From Symplocastrum torsivum CPER-KK1 (GTDB lineage: Bacteria; Cyanobacteriota; Cyanobacteriia; Cyanobacteriales; Coleofasciculaceae): DNA of 59,885 nucleotides. Shown here in pieces: positions 59,750 to 59,885 of this stretch (positions within the stretch are counted from its first letter, which is position 1; each line of letters opens with the position of its first letter). A program made the translations under genes and the position numbers. Below the pieces are notes generated by a model that had not been told where the DNA came from, made no database searches, and saw only the letters and a program-made list of their open reading frames with translations. The DNA is taken from contig JAHHIF010000045.1 of the NCBI GenBank assembly GCA_019358875.1, forward strand, positions 1 to 59,885. Direction: 5' to 3'.

Positions 59750-59885
59750 AAGAATATTTGGTTCTTCAGTACTTAGTATGCTAAATACATAGCGAAACAA
59801 GAAAAGAAGAGATAAATTCAGTGCGTCTAATAGTGAGCAACCCCTGACTGGGATTGACACATGAGGCGCATTTATTATTGACTGT
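59750..59885. other. Downstream end of the window, no gene seen
   Basis: The 136 bases after the CHAT stop show no open frame of note, no strong hairpin and no RNA gene that I can recognise. Confidence 0.4.

Noticed and set aside
1..59885. tRNA, rRNA or known riboswitch genes
   Set aside because: Reading the intergenic stretches I found no cloverleaf with GTTCRANYC-type T-loop and no riboswitch core I recognise; a covariance-model search would be decisive.

Overview
The window looks like the chromosome of a filamentous, non-model cyanobacterium of the Coleofasciculus/Microcoleus type. This is inferred from the frequent HIP1 octamer GCGATCGC, a tocopherol O-methyltransferase, a GlpX-type FBPase/SBPase, glutamyl-tRNA reductase, pentapeptide-repeat and TPR proteins, and many CHAT and two-partner-secretion (TPS) genes. 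Housekeeping genes (hemA, glpX, dnaG, queA, ktrB/ktrA, a PlsC-like acyltransferase) are scattered between accessory blocks that are full of repeats and broken genes.

Layout. 1-344: transposase relic. 360-15448: first TPS/CHAT cluster. It has a TpsB (ShlB/FhaC) transporter on the plus strand, and on the minus strand, in transcription order, an exported TPR protein, an exported TPR-CHAT caspase-like protein (start/stop overlap), a 2.1-kilo-residue TpsA exoprotein and a DUF928 protein. 15694-19000: secreted pentapeptide protein, a glycosyltransferase-like relic and a GH9 lipoprotein cellulase. 19210-23470: a wreck of two related receiver/histidine-kinase genes broken by pieces of two insertion sequences, then a truncated HAD gene. 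23628-31881: DedA protein, LLM flavin oxidoreductase, UPF0182 membrane protein, hemA and glpX. A MITE-like element and a solitary CRISPR-like repeat lie between hemA and glpX.

32093-37040 is a nuclease-rich island: a complete Uma2 protein, a helicase-HNH fusion, a small protein overlapping an HNH nuclease gene, and two Uma2 fragments. One Uma2 fragment is joined tail-to-tail with the HNH gene. 37121-49000 is mostly core: dnaG, lumenal pentapeptide protein, YraN-like nuclease, queA, TPR lipid/secretion-type protein, KtrA/KtrB potassium uptake, tocopherol methyltransferase and acyltransferase. 49189-51658 is a toxin-antitoxin locus in which the UPF0175 antitoxin is the C-terminal domain of a TPR protein, followed by an overlapping DUF3368 PIN-like toxin and a MazF/PemK-like toxin.

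52773-59749 is a second TPS/CHAT operon with very short gaps: a GspC/PilP-like membrane-anchored protein, a second TpsA and a second exported TPR-CHAT protein. The two CHAT proteins keep the His/Cys dyad and both have N-terminal export or anchor segments. The two TpsA proteins share a C-terminal GRGGLP-x-NP signature. The best candidate for an undescribed system is therefore an envelope-located CHAT protease working with TPS exoproteins. Mobile-repeat DNA has entered the N-terminal coding region of both CHAT genes in frame.
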